From: Ardenticatenaceae bacterium
Lineage (GTDB): Bacteria; Chloroflexota; Anaerolineae; Promineifilales; Promineifilaceae
DNA: 64,000 nt
Assembly: GCA_020634415.1 (NCBI GenBank)
Contig: JACKBT010000024.1
Span: 11,708-75,707 of the forward strand
Direction: 5' to 3'
The number at the start of each line of letters is the position of its first letter. The first letter of the stretch is position 1. This document shows positions 17,362 to 24,913 of this stretch, piece after piece. The translations under genes and the position numbers were made by a program. The notes under the pieces were generated by a model. That model did not search any database. It saw nothing but the letters and a program-made list of their open reading frames with translations, and was not told the DNA's origin.

Positions 17362-20070
17362 CGATCCATTGTACAAATAATCATAAACCACAAAACCAAT
17401 GTAAATGCGCTCAATATAGAGGCGGGTTTCGCCGAAATCTACGGTTTCGTGATAGCTGTCTAAATCGCCCCCGGCCTCGGCGTACCAGCGGGCGGCGTTG
17501 CCGGGGCCAGCATTGTAGGCGGAAAGGGCAGCGTGGACTTGATCGTCGAAGGTGTTTAGCTGTTGGGCGATGTAAAACGCGCCAAAGTTTAGCCCTACGT
17601 AGGGCAAAAAGAGGTCGGCGTTTTCAAAGTCGGGCCAGTTTATCTGCGCCGCAATATAGGCTCCGGTGTCGGGGATGACCTGGCTGAGGCCCTGGGCGAC
17701 GGCGGTGGATTGGGCGAAGCTTTCGAAGAGGCTTTCTTGCCGCACCAGGGCAAATTGCAGGCGGGGGTCATAGCCGTAATGATCGGCCAACGGCACAATC
17801 AGATCGTTGTAGTAGACGGGGTAGGCCAAACGGCCGATAAACTTTGGCCCCGCAAACACACTCTGCCCCGCCAGCGACAACACGGTGCTGGCAGCAATAA
17901 TCGAGGAGCGATAGAGGCCCAAATCGCGGAAGTAAAGGGCTAGTTGGTAACTGGCAAGCGCGTCTTCGGCGTAATCGCTGCGCAGGGATTCCAATTCCCA
18001 TTTGGCTTCTTCCCACAAGCCCAACTGCCACAACTGTGTGCCTACCAGCAGGCGCGGGTCGGCGGCCAGCGCGGGCGAGAGGGTGCGCACATCGGTGTCG
18101 GCGGCGAGGCCGAGCCAGTCGCGCAGCCACTGTTCGGCGGTTTGTTGATCGGCCGTTTCATCCTGTGGAATCACAAATTCATGCGCCGCCACAAAGGGCG
18201 GAGCGCCAGCGATCATGGCCCGCGCCCGCACGGCGTAATAGTCGGCATTGGCCGAGTTTTGCACCAGGGATTCAACGCGGCTGAAAACGGCCGTATAATC
18301 CACCCGCGCCGTGTCTGTTATGTCAACAAAAAGGGTAATGGGGATGGCGGTGGAGATAACGGCCGTTGGCGAAACAGGCGGCGTAACGGTCGGTTCGGGT
18401 GGGTTGGCCTGCTGGTCAATCAAATCGGGCAGTGAGCGCAGCAGCCACACCCGTGCCGCCGAGGCAAATTCGCTTTGCGGATAGGTTTCGGCCAATTGCA
18501 GCCAAAGGGCAACAGCTTGCGCCGAGCCGGCCGCGGCGGCAGCTGCCTCACCCCCTGCCAGTTGGGACAGCCAACCAGCGCGAAAGATGGCTTCCGGCGC
18601 ATCCTCATGCTGCGGGTAATTGGCGGCCATCGCCTGGTAATAGCTGATGGCGCGGGCGGTGTCGCCGCTGCGCTCAGTGAGGGCGGCCAGCCACCAGGCG
18701 GCAAAGGCTGCTTCCGGGCCGTCGGGATAGTCGCGCAGGTACGTGCCATAGAGGGCAATGGCGGTGGCGGTATCGTCAGTGCGGGCGGCCATTTTGGCTT
18801 GCTCAATTGTGGCTCGTGCCCCATCGGCCCGGCCAAATTTTTCCAACTCGGTGTAGGCCGAGGCCACATCGCCCAGGGCTTCGTAGCAGTAGGCCAGGTA
18901 GAGGTGCGCCTCGGGTTTGTAGGTGGCCGGATCGTTGGCGATGTAGCGGTTGAAGGCGGCGATGGCTGGCTCGTAGGCATCGGCGTAGTAATCTACCAGG
19001 CCGCGCTGATACTCATCCACAAAAATGCCCGCCTCGACGAGGGCGACCAGCCCTAAATAGCTTTCGTAGGCGCGGGGATAGGTGTTTACGCCGGTGCGAT
19101 ACCGCTCGTAGCCCTGGTCCGCATTGCCGGCCAGCAGCAGGGCGCTGCCCGCCAGATAGGTCATCTCGCCCCGTGTGTTTTCTGTTTGGGCCAGGTTGTG
19201 GATGGCATCGTACTGGGTGACGGCGGCCTGGTAATTGCCAGCGTCCAGGTAAAACTGGGCCAGTTGCCGATGGATGCGAATGCGTTCCAGCCGGTGTGCT
19301 TGCCCGCTGAGGGCTGCTTCATAGGCGGCAATGGCCGCGTCGCCTTCTAGCATCTGGGCGATGCGGGGCTGGACGTAGGCGGCCATAATCGGTTCGCGGC
19401 TGAGGTAGGCTTCGTAGGCGTTGATGGCGGCGGCGTTGTTGCCGGCTGCTTGCTGGGCCTGGCCGAGGAGGAAGTAGGCGGCGGTGGGTCTTTCGCCAGC
19501 GGTGACGGCGAGGAGGTCGTTGAGGGTGTTGGTGGCGGCGGTGTAACGGCCGTCCCACACATAAGCCCGACCCAAGGTGTATAGTACCTCCTCCACCTGT
19601 TCCTGGCTTAGGCTGCTGCGCTGCGGCAAAACCGCCTCTAGCTGCTCAATTACGGCACCGTAATTGCCGTTGTGGAACAATGTCTGGGCCTGCTCGATGC
19701 GGGCTTCGGGTGGGGGTGTGGCGGTGGGGGATGGTGTGGGGCTGGGGGTGGGTGAGGGAATGGGGGTGTCGGTGGGGATGATTTGGGCGATGGCTTCATC
19801 TACCATAGCGGCGACGAAGGAAACGGCCGTTGGTGTGGCGGTTGGCTCGACGGCGGCCAGGGCGGGCACCAGGGTGGGGGTGGGCATGAGGGTGGCGGGA
19901 GGATTGGTGAGGGGGAGGGGGGCAACGGCCGTTTCGTTCTCAGCACAGCCGATGAGGAGGAAGAGCAGCAGGCAGCAGGTGGCAAGGGGCAAGGGCCACC
20001 TGCCCCTTGCCCATTGCCCCTTGCCCCTTGCTACCTGTTCTTTACTACCAGTCATCCACAATCTACGCAT
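17359..20070 (-). CDS. TPR-rich lytic transglycosylase lipoprotein (SLT domain)
   Basis: Cleaves peptidoglycan glycan strands to 1,6-anhydro products. The start ATG at 20070 has GGAG four bases upstream and overlaps the previous stop by eight bases. A lipoprotein signal ends in LLIGC; the mature part has a Thr/Pro linker, then many tetratricopeptide repeats (about 110-590). The last 160 residues are a GEWL/SLT domain with the catalytic Glu in VRQESLF and the LSAYNAGPGNA motif. Oddly, the basic start of the signal peptide (KEQVARGKGQWARGRWPLP) is encoded by an intergenic-type GGCAAGG repeat. Confidence 0.9.
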   Translation of the reverse strand: MRRLWMTGSKEQVARGKGQWARGRWPLPLATCCLLLFLLIGCAENETAVAPLPLTNPPATLMPTPTLVPALAAVEPTATPTAVSFVAAMVDEAIAQIIPTDTPIPSPTPSPTPSPTATPPPEARIEQAQTLFHNGNYGAVIEQLEAVLPQRSSLSQEQVEEVLYTLGRAYVWDGRYTAATNTLNDLLAVTAGERPTAAYFLLGQAQQAAGNNAAAINAYEAYLSREPIMAAYVQPRIAQMLEGDAAIAAYEAALSGQAHRLERIRIHRQLAQFYLDAGNYQAAVTQYDAIHNLAQTENTRGEMTYLAGSALLLAGNADQGYERYRTGVNTYPRAYESYLGLVALVEAGIFVDEYQRGLVDYYADAYEPAIAAFNRYIANDPATYKPEAHLYLAYCYEALGDVASAYTELEKFGRADGARATIEQAKMAARTDDTATAIALYGTYLRDYPDGPEAAFAAWWLAALTERSGDTARAISYYQAMAANYPQHEDAPEAIFRAGWLSQLAGGEAAAAAAGSAQAVALWLQLAETYPQSEFASAARVWLLRSLPDLIDQQANPPEPTVTPPVSPTAVISTAIPITLFVDITDTARVDYTAVFSRVESLVQNSANADYYAVRARAMIAGAPPFVAAHEFVIPQDETADQQTAEQWLRDWLGLAADTDVRTLSPALAADPRLLVGTQLWQLGLWEEAKWELESLRSDYAEDALASYQLALYFRDLGLYRSSIIAASTVLSLAGQSVFAGPKFIGRLAYPVYYNDLIVPLADHYGYDPRLQFALVRQESLFESFAQSTAVAQGLSQVIPDTGAYIAAQINWPDFENADLFLPYVGLNFGAFYIAQQLNTFDDQVHAALSAYNAGPGNAARWYAEAGGDLDSYHETVDFGETRLYIERIYIGFVVYDYLYNGS
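19975..20037. repeat. GGCAAGG heptamer inverted repeat inside a signal-peptide region
   Basis: Tandem GGCAAGG units face CTTGCCC/ATTGCCC/CTTGCCC units. The element lies inside the 5' end of the lytic transglycosylase reading frame, where it encodes the positively charged part of the signal peptide. Confidence 0.82.
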
Positions 20071-20947
20071 TTTTCTCCGTACCACGCTTGCCTGTGAGCA
20101 GTTCATAACCCAAATATAGCGGCGCGATCTGGGTGAGGATAAACCAGATCATGATGATATTGATAGTGTCTTGGATGCCTTCTAATTGGGTACTCATGCC
20201 CGCTTTAACGAGGCGTGTCTGGTCATTGAGTTCAGTTACAAGGCGGATGTACTCGTCTAAAAGCGGGTCTAGTTCGGCGATGCGCTGGTTTACTGTGCCT
20301 AAATCCTCGCCAATGGTGGTGACATTTTCGCTGATGCTGGCCAGGTTTTGACTGCTGGTATCAATGTGTGTGGCTAAGCCACGCAGTTCTGCGGGCAGTC
20401 CTTCGGTGCTGGCTCCCAGTTGGCGCACCGTTTCGTCGAAGGGTACGCTGGGGTCGTAGTCAATGCCCAGGTCGAAATCGAGATCGAAGGTGTATAGGGG
20501 TTGGCTGCTGAAGGGGTTGGGAATGTCGAAGGATTCGTCAATTTTGAAGCGGTTGAGGGTGGTGAGGGTGCTGTCAATGGCGCCGGCTACTTCGGCCATG
20601 TTGGGAATGGCGGCTTGTACGGCTTCGATGCTTTGGGGGACATCGCTGCTGGCGATGTCGCTGACTTGTTCCAACAGGGGTTGGGTGTCGTCGAGGGCCT
20701 GGCTGAGGCCATCGGCCGTTTCTTCGACAGTATTGAGGCTGCTGCCGACATCGGTGACGGTTTGTTTGGCGAGGGCCAGCGACTCGATGACGGTGTCGAG
20801 GCTTTGGGTGAGTAGTTCGAGGTTGGTTTGCAGGCTGGCGGCGATGTTGTCAACGGCCGTTTGTGCCGCCTGCGCACTGCGCCATCCCACCCAAATGCCC
20901 GATAAACCGATGATGATCATGAGGAGACCTAGAAATCGTTTGAACAT
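20063..20947 (-). CDS. Membrane-anchored coiled-coil protein
   Basis: A 294-residue protein: an N-terminal membrane segment (about 5-25), a long heptad-rich region (DNIAASLQTNLELLTQSLDT and later), a low-complexity acidic insert (TFDLDFDLGIDYDPS), more coiled coil, and a second hydrophobic segment near the C-terminus (about 263-283). The ATG at 20947 has GGAG five bases upstream; upstream codons would lie in a repeat. It overlaps the lytic transglycosylase gene by eight bases, so the products may act together at the envelope. No named family recognised. Confidence 0.7.
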   Translation of the reverse strand: MFKRFLGLLMIIIGLSGIWVGWRSAQAAQTAVDNIAASLQTNLELLTQSLDTVIESLALAKQTVTDVGSSLNTVEETADGLSQALDDTQPLLEQVSDIASSDVPQSIEAVQAAIPNMAEVAGAIDSTLTTLNRFKIDESFDIPNPFSSQPLYTFDLDFDLGIDYDPSVPFDETVRQLGASTEGLPAELRGLATHIDTSSQNLASISENVTTIGEDLGTVNQRIAELDPLLDEYIRLVTELNDQTRLVKAGMSTQLEGIQDTINIIMIWFILTQIAPLYLGYELLTGKRGTEKNA

Positions 20948-20956
20948 GATTTCTCC

Positions 20957-21041
20957 GTTGAGTTGGTGTATTGGTGTATGGGTATATTGGTTTAGTGGTA
21001 AATACACCAATACACGATTACACCAGTACACCCATTACCTA
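20957..21041. repeat. GTGTATTGG-type inverted tandem repeat
   Basis: Units such as TTGGTGTA, TTGGTGTATG and GGTATATTGG face AATACACCAATACAC, ATTACACC and AGTACACC. The same family recurs at 24068-24125. It sits between two minus-strand genes. Confidence 0.85.
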
Positions 21042-22130
21042 TTACCGATATAACTCCCGCAGCCGCTGGTGCAGCCACAAATTTTCGCGCATGTCGGTGT
21101 TGTCGCTAAACTGGTCAATGCTGCCGATGGCAAACTTGATTTGGCGCACGGTTTCGTCGGTGATGGCGTGGTAGAGGGGTGTGGCAAAGCGTCCGGCGTT
21201 AATGACTTGGAACGGCCGTCCAAAAAAGTTCCTTACCGTTGGCTCCACCCACTCTGTCAGCCCCAATTCATTATGCTTTTGCGCCACAAATTCATAGGCC
21301 GCACGGAGATGTTTTTCCCGCTGCTGCCAATGTTCGGCCAGCAGAACCTGGCGCAGTGTGGGCTGCAAGGCTTCGTAACAGGTCAGTTCCTTAAACGCAG
21401 TTCCAAACCACTTGGGGTAGGGTGCAAAACGCTTTTCCATTAAAAAGCAGAGCAGCATCACGTCATGAACCAATCGTCCGGCCAATAATTGCGAGCCAAG
21501 ATCATCATCTACGTAGCCTGTGCGCCCCAAAAAATGCTCTTCTTGTCCGATGCGTGACCACTGGGCCATGAGCAGATAGAGCCAGATATCATGAGGATAC
21601 CAGGCGAGTTTTTGGCGAACGGCCGTTAACTCTCCCCAATCATCCACAAAAACCTGGCCCCGCGTCACTTCCAGCAGCTTTTGCTGTGGTGTCACCAGCC
21701 AATCGGCGGCAGTTATCTCGCCCAGGGGGTCGAAGGGGAGTTGGTTGGCTAGAAAACGGCCGATTGTCGTCACCTCCACCCGATGATTGATCGCACCAGC
21801 ATTAGCCTCTGCTAACAGCCGCGTTCCCTCCTCATCCGGCTCGCCAAAATGGACAGAGTAGCCCTGATAGGTTGGCGGGAAGCGTTGGCGAAATAGTTCG
21901 TGGATGGCCGTGCCGTGCTGCTCAAAATCAGCCTCGCGCAAAAAGAGCTGCTGCCGAATGCCCCAATCATGGTCGGTAGACATGGGTGTGTCGTAGCCCA
22001 ACACATCGGAACCGGAGCCGATGCGAGCGGCGCAGTAAGTGAGATGGGGATAGTGGTGGTGGAGTAACGGCCGTATCACTTCCCCGAAGAATTGTTCGTT
22101 TAGGCGTAAGCCAGGAATAAAGTCATTCAT
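21042..22130 (-). CDS. DUF4037 nucleotidyltransferase-like protein
   Basis: A 362-residue protein. The N-terminal part carries GSGSDVLGYDTPMSTDHDWG, a Gly-Ser/Asp-x-Asp pattern of the nucleotidyltransferase fold used by DUF4037 proteins. The C-terminal two thirds are helical. The reaction is unknown; aminoglycoside-modification-like or nucleotide transfer is inference. I start at the Met at 22130, because the 20 codons upstream lie in a heptamer repeat. No Shine-Dalgarno is visible there. Confidence 0.8.
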   Translation of the reverse strand: MNDFIPGLRLNEQFFGEVIRPLLHHHYPHLTYCAARIGSGSDVLGYDTPMSTDHDWGIRQQLFLREADFEQHGTAIHELFRQRFPPTYQGYSVHFGEPDEEGTRLLAEANAGAINHRVEVTTIGRFLANQLPFDPLGEITAADWLVTPQQKLLEVTRGQVFVDDWGELTAVRQKLAWYPHDIWLYLLMAQWSRIGQEEHFLGRTGYVDDDLGSQLLAGRLVHDVMLLCFLMEKRFAPYPKWFGTAFKELTCYEALQPTLRQVLLAEHWQQREKHLRAAYEFVAQKHNELGLTEWVEPTVRNFFGRPFQVINAGRFATPLYHAITDETVRQIKFAIGSIDQFSDNTDMRENLWLHQRLRELYR

Positions 22131-22132
22131 AG

Positions 22133-22190
22133 AGACTTGAGACCGGAGACTGAAGACTGATGATTTTAGTCTCCAGTCTCTAGTCTCCAA
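22133..22190. repeat. Heptamer inverted repeat (GAGACT family)
   Basis: Opposing arms of GAGACTT/GAGACCG/GAGACTG units and AGTCTCC/AGTCTCT/AGTCTCC units. It provides the last codons (WRLETGD) of the upstream binding-protein gene and lies against the start of the DUF4037 gene. Confidence 0.88.
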
Positions 22191-22864
22191 TAAACCCGCC
22201 CCGTTATTCCCTCATATTCTAAACCGTCTAGCCCCTTCATCACACTTTGGCGGGTGAGACGGCCGTTTTCCATTTCCATTCCCCGCGCCATCCCCAACCA
22301 CACCAACTGCAAGGCATCATAGGTCACGCCGGCATAGTCGCTCGCCACCTCGTCAAACGGGGTGACGGCTTCATAGGCGGTGCGGAAAGCGGCAGGCAGT
22401 TGGGCCGGGTTATGGGGCAGGAAGGGTGGCTGGTTCATGGCGATGAAGGAGATGCCCGCCTCAGCGTAAATGGGGGCGGCAACGGCCGTTGTTGCCGTCA
22501 GCCAATGCCCCATCACCACCACCACGGCGGGGTCTAAGGTGAGTGATTCGGCCGTGGCCTGTGCCAATTCCACATTGCCGCCATCATCCAAAGCCACCAA
22601 CGCCACCCGATAACCGCTAATGCCGCCTGCTTGATTGATCTCCCGTACCGCCAACCGCGCACTATAAATCACGTCATAGCCAATCTCTCGATAACGCCCT
22701 TCAAACGGAGCCACCAGCCCGATTTTGACAACGGGCGGGACGTGGGTGCAGGCGGTGAGCAATAAGATTAATAAGATAAAGGGGACTAGAGACTGGAGAC
22801 TAGAGACTAATAGACCAGTCTCCAGTCTCCAGCCCCCAGTCTCTCTACTGACATTGTGCCACAT
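22166..22864 (-). CDS. Shortened periplasmic-binding lipoprotein (Peripla_BP_6-like)
   Basis: Substrate-binding lipoprotein of the branched-chain amino-acid type. GAGGAG lies ten bases before the ATG at 22864. The signal peptide ends in LLLTAC; the first lobe is recognisable (KIGLVAPFEGRYREIGYDV, AGGISGYRVALVALDDGG). At about 230 residues it is far shorter than the usual 350-400. The middle, the second lobe, seems to be missing: the protein jumps from FIAMNQPPFLP to DYAGVTYDALQLVW and ends in repeat-encoded WRLETGD. It may be an internal-deletion relic. It overlaps the end of mltG. Confidence 0.75.
   Translation of the reverse strand: MWHNVSRETGGWRLETGLLVSSLQSLVPFILLILLLTACTHVPPVVKIGLVAPFEGRYREIGYDVIYSARLAVREINQAGGISGYRVALVALDDGGNVELAQATAESLTLDPAVVVVMGHWLTATTAVAAPIYAEAGISFIAMNQPPFLPHNPAQLPAAFRTAYEAVTPFDEVASDYAGVTYDALQLVWLGMARGMEMENGRLTRQSVMKGLDGLEYEGITGRVYWRLETGD
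22783..22844. repeat. Heptamer inverted repeat (GAGACT family) in coding 5' end
   Basis: Units GGGACTA, GAGACTG, GAGACTA face CAGTCTC, CAGTCTC, CAGTCTCT. The element codes for residues just before the hydrophobic core of the binding-protein signal peptide. Confidence 0.85.
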
Positions 22865-24107
22865 ATGCCTGATGCTCCTCAAAAGTGACGCTGAAAAGGT
22901 GACGGCCTTCTTGGCCTGGTGTGCAATCGGCTACGAAAAAGAGGAAATCGGCCGTTTCGGGTTGGGCCACCGCTTGTAGGGAAGACAAACTGGGGTTGGC
23001 AATGGGGCCGGGCGGCAAGCCTTCGGCAAAATAGGTGTTGTAAGGCGATTGAAACTGCAAATCATCTAACGTCAGCCCCGATTTCCACCAACTGTCGGTG
23101 GTAATCTGATAGCCCAGCGCATACTGGGTGGTGGGGTCGGCTTGCAGCTTCATGCCGATGGCGATGCGGTTGAGAAAGACGCGGGCGATGAGCGGCCGTT
23201 CTTCCGCCACCACTGCCTCTCGTTCCACAATCGAAGCCAGTGTTACCGCCTCGTGCAGCGACAAGCCCTGTGCGGCAAACCCCTGCCGCATGGCCGGTGT
23301 CACTCGTTCGCTAAAATTGCGCAGCATCGCCGCCACCAGATAGTCTGTGTCTGCATCCAGCGGCACACGGTAGCTGTCGGGGAACAGGTAGCCTTCCAGC
23401 TTCACATCATCGGGCAAATCCAGGTTGTAGGGGGATAAGTCGAAGTCCAGATCGCGGTAGGTAATAGACAGAAATTGGTCGGCATCAATTTGGGCCGGGG
23501 TGGTTACGGCCAGATAGTTTGCCATTTCCTCTACCCGCCAGCCTTCTAAGAAGCGCAGGGTAATGTCACGGGCAACGGCCGTTGTCAGGGTGGTGGCGAT
23601 TTCGGGGATGGTCACTTGCCCGTTGAATTGGAATTCGCCAGCTTGCAACTGGTTGTCTAGCCCGTAGTTGTGGACGTAGTTCACAAACAACTGGGGGTCG
23701 GTTAACATGCCTCTGGCTTGCAGGTTGGCGGCAATGAGATCGGCCGTTTCGCCTGGCAAGATGGTGAAAAAGGTGACGGCATCAAACTGCCCGTGTGCTG
23801 TTTGCAACTCGCCCGCATTCTGCGCCAGATAGGCTTGCAGATACAGCCGCTCGGCTGTACTCAAATTGGGATTGCCCTCACCAACGGCCACGCCACCCTG
23901 AAAGGCGGCTTGAAAACGGCCGAATAACAACCATCCCGCCGTACCCACCGCTACCACCACAATAAACAAAACCGCCAACCGCGCCAGCCACACTGACCGC
24001 CGATTGGCCGATTGAGCATAAGGATTCTTACGAACTGGTTCCCGACTGATGATGACCTCCAAAAGGGGTGTATTTGTATATTGGTTTAATGGTGTACACC
24101 AATACAC
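22845..24107 (-). CDS. mltG: Endolytic transglycosylase MltG (YceG-like)
   Basis: Inner-membrane lytic transglycosylase that cuts nascent glycan strands and sets their length. One membrane segment (about 40-65), a LysM-like part (PGETADLIAANLQARG), then the catalytic domain with LEGYLFPDSY, ASIVEREA (catalytic Glu) and LQADPTTQYALGY. The start is unclear: the first 15 codons from the GTG at 24107 lie in a GTGTATTGG repeat; GGAGG follows, but only ATC codons are at the right distance in frame, so a rare ATC start is possible. It lies next to ruvX, as in many bacteria. Confidence 0.9.
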   Translation of the reverse strand: MYWCTPLNQYTNTPLLEVIISREPVRKNPYAQSANRRSVWLARLAVLFIVVVAVGTAGWLLFGRFQAAFQGGVAVGEGNPNLSTAERLYLQAYLAQNAGELQTAHGQFDAVTFFTILPGETADLIAANLQARGMLTDPQLFVNYVHNYGLDNQLQAGEFQFNGQVTIPEIATTLTTAVARDITLRFLEGWRVEEMANYLAVTTPAQIDADQFLSITYRDLDFDLSPYNLDLPDDVKLEGYLFPDSYRVPLDADTDYLVAAMLRNFSERVTPAMRQGFAAQGLSLHEAVTLASIVEREAVVAEERPLIARVFLNRIAIGMKLQADPTTQYALGYQITTDSWWKSGLTLDDLQFQSPYNTYFAEGLPPGPIANPSLSSLQAVAQPETADFLFFVADCTPGQEGRHLFSVTFEEHQAYVAQCQ

Positions 24108-24125
24108 TAATAGACCAATACACCA
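24068..24125. repeat. GTGTATTGG-type inverted tandem repeat
   Basis: GTATATTGGTTTAATGG and GGTGTACACC face ACCAATACAC and AGACCAATACACC. It is the second copy of the family at 20957-21041, between mltG and ruvX. Confidence 0.82.
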
Positions 24126-24557
24126 TTATCCACTCCCCTGTGCTTCCAAATAATCTTGCAAGATAAACGCTGCTGCCACCGCATCCACCCGCTCTTTGAT
24201 TTTTTTGAGTTTGCGGCCTTGAGCGCGGAGGCTTTCTGCGGCGCGTTGGGTGGTGAAGGCTTCGTCCCAAAGGACAACGGGGATGGTGAGATGGGTTTGT
24301 AATTCGGCGGCATAACTGCGTGCCCAGGCGGCTTTGTCTCCCTCGATGCCGCTTAAGGGCACGGGCAAGCCGACGACCACCAGGGTAATCTCTTGTTCAG
24401 CAATGATCTGCTGATAGCGGGCAAAATCTTCGCGGCGGGATTTGCGTTTGATGACGCTGTGGCCTTTGGCCGCCATGCGCAGTGCGTCGCTAAGGGCAAT
24501 GCCGATCCGTTTTTCGCCTAAGTCTATGGCCATGATACGGCCGTTTTGTTCTATCAT
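24126..24557 (-). CDS. ruvX: RuvX/YqgF putative pre-16S rRNA nuclease
   Basis: RNase H-fold nuclease of the YqgF family, which matures 16S rRNA 5' ends in Escherichia coli; also annotated as Holliday junction resolvase. The 143 residues match family length. Visible motifs: MAIDLGEKRIGIALSD (first catalytic Asp), VVVGLPVPLSG, and KERVDAVAAAFILQDYL with the last catalytic Asp. Position beside mltG supports the call. Confidence 0.93.
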   Translation of the reverse strand: MIEQNGRIMAIDLGEKRIGIALSDALRMAAKGHSVIKRKSRREDFARYQQIIAEQEITLVVVGLPVPLSGIEGDKAAWARSYAAELQTHLTIPVVLWDEAFTTQRAAESLRAQGRKLKKIKERVDAVAAAFILQDYLEAQGSG

Positions 24558-24602
24558 TACTCGTTTATACTGAACACGGGCATAAAGTTACATTACGCTA
24601 AA

Positions 24603-24664
24603 GGAGATTGGAGACTAGAGACTAGAGACTGACCAGTCTCCCATCTCTAGTCTCTAGTCTCCAA
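24603..24664. repeat. Heptamer inverted repeat (GAGACT family)
   Basis: GGAGATT, GGAGACT, AGAGACT, AGAGACT face AGTCTCC, CATCTCT, AGTCTCT, AGTCTCC around GACC. The clearest example of four heptamers on each arm. Confidence 0.9.
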
Positions 24665-24729
24665 GAAAATGCCAGATTATGCCCTTGCCCACTATAGATG
24701 GAGTCAATCTTCTTGGTCTTTAAATAATG

Positions 24730-24804
24730 ATCGGGTAACAAAGTAGAGCGATTTTGCAAATCGCTCGGACGATTTACAAAATCGTCCTACACTGATTACC
24801 CGAT
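24730..24804. repeat. Nested cruciform: two hairpins in an outer stem
   Basis: Outer stem ATCGGGTAA (24730-24738) with TTACCCGAT (24796-24804). Inside are two adjacent perfect hairpins: GAGCGATTT-TGC-AAATCGCTC (24746-24766) and GGACGATTT-ACA-AAATCGTCC (24767-24787). The hairpins share the core CGATTT. As RNA or single-stranded DNA it would fold into a three-way junction. Confidence 0.85.
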
Positions 24805-24913
24805 TCATTTTTTAATCTGCAACAAGTTTGACCCTATCGTCACCCTTAAGCATCTCAAAAAACGGCCGTTTTTGCCAGCGCGATTGCCCTACGCTAACCT
24901 GACAGATGCCGCA

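Larger units (their letters stand above)
24558..24913. other. Gene-free spacer, ruvX upstream
   Basis: About 356 bases without a gene. Contents: a heptamer repeat (24603-24664), a nested cruciform element (24730-24804), and one palindrome AACGGCCGTT near 24860. No clear promoter recognised. Confidence 0.7.
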
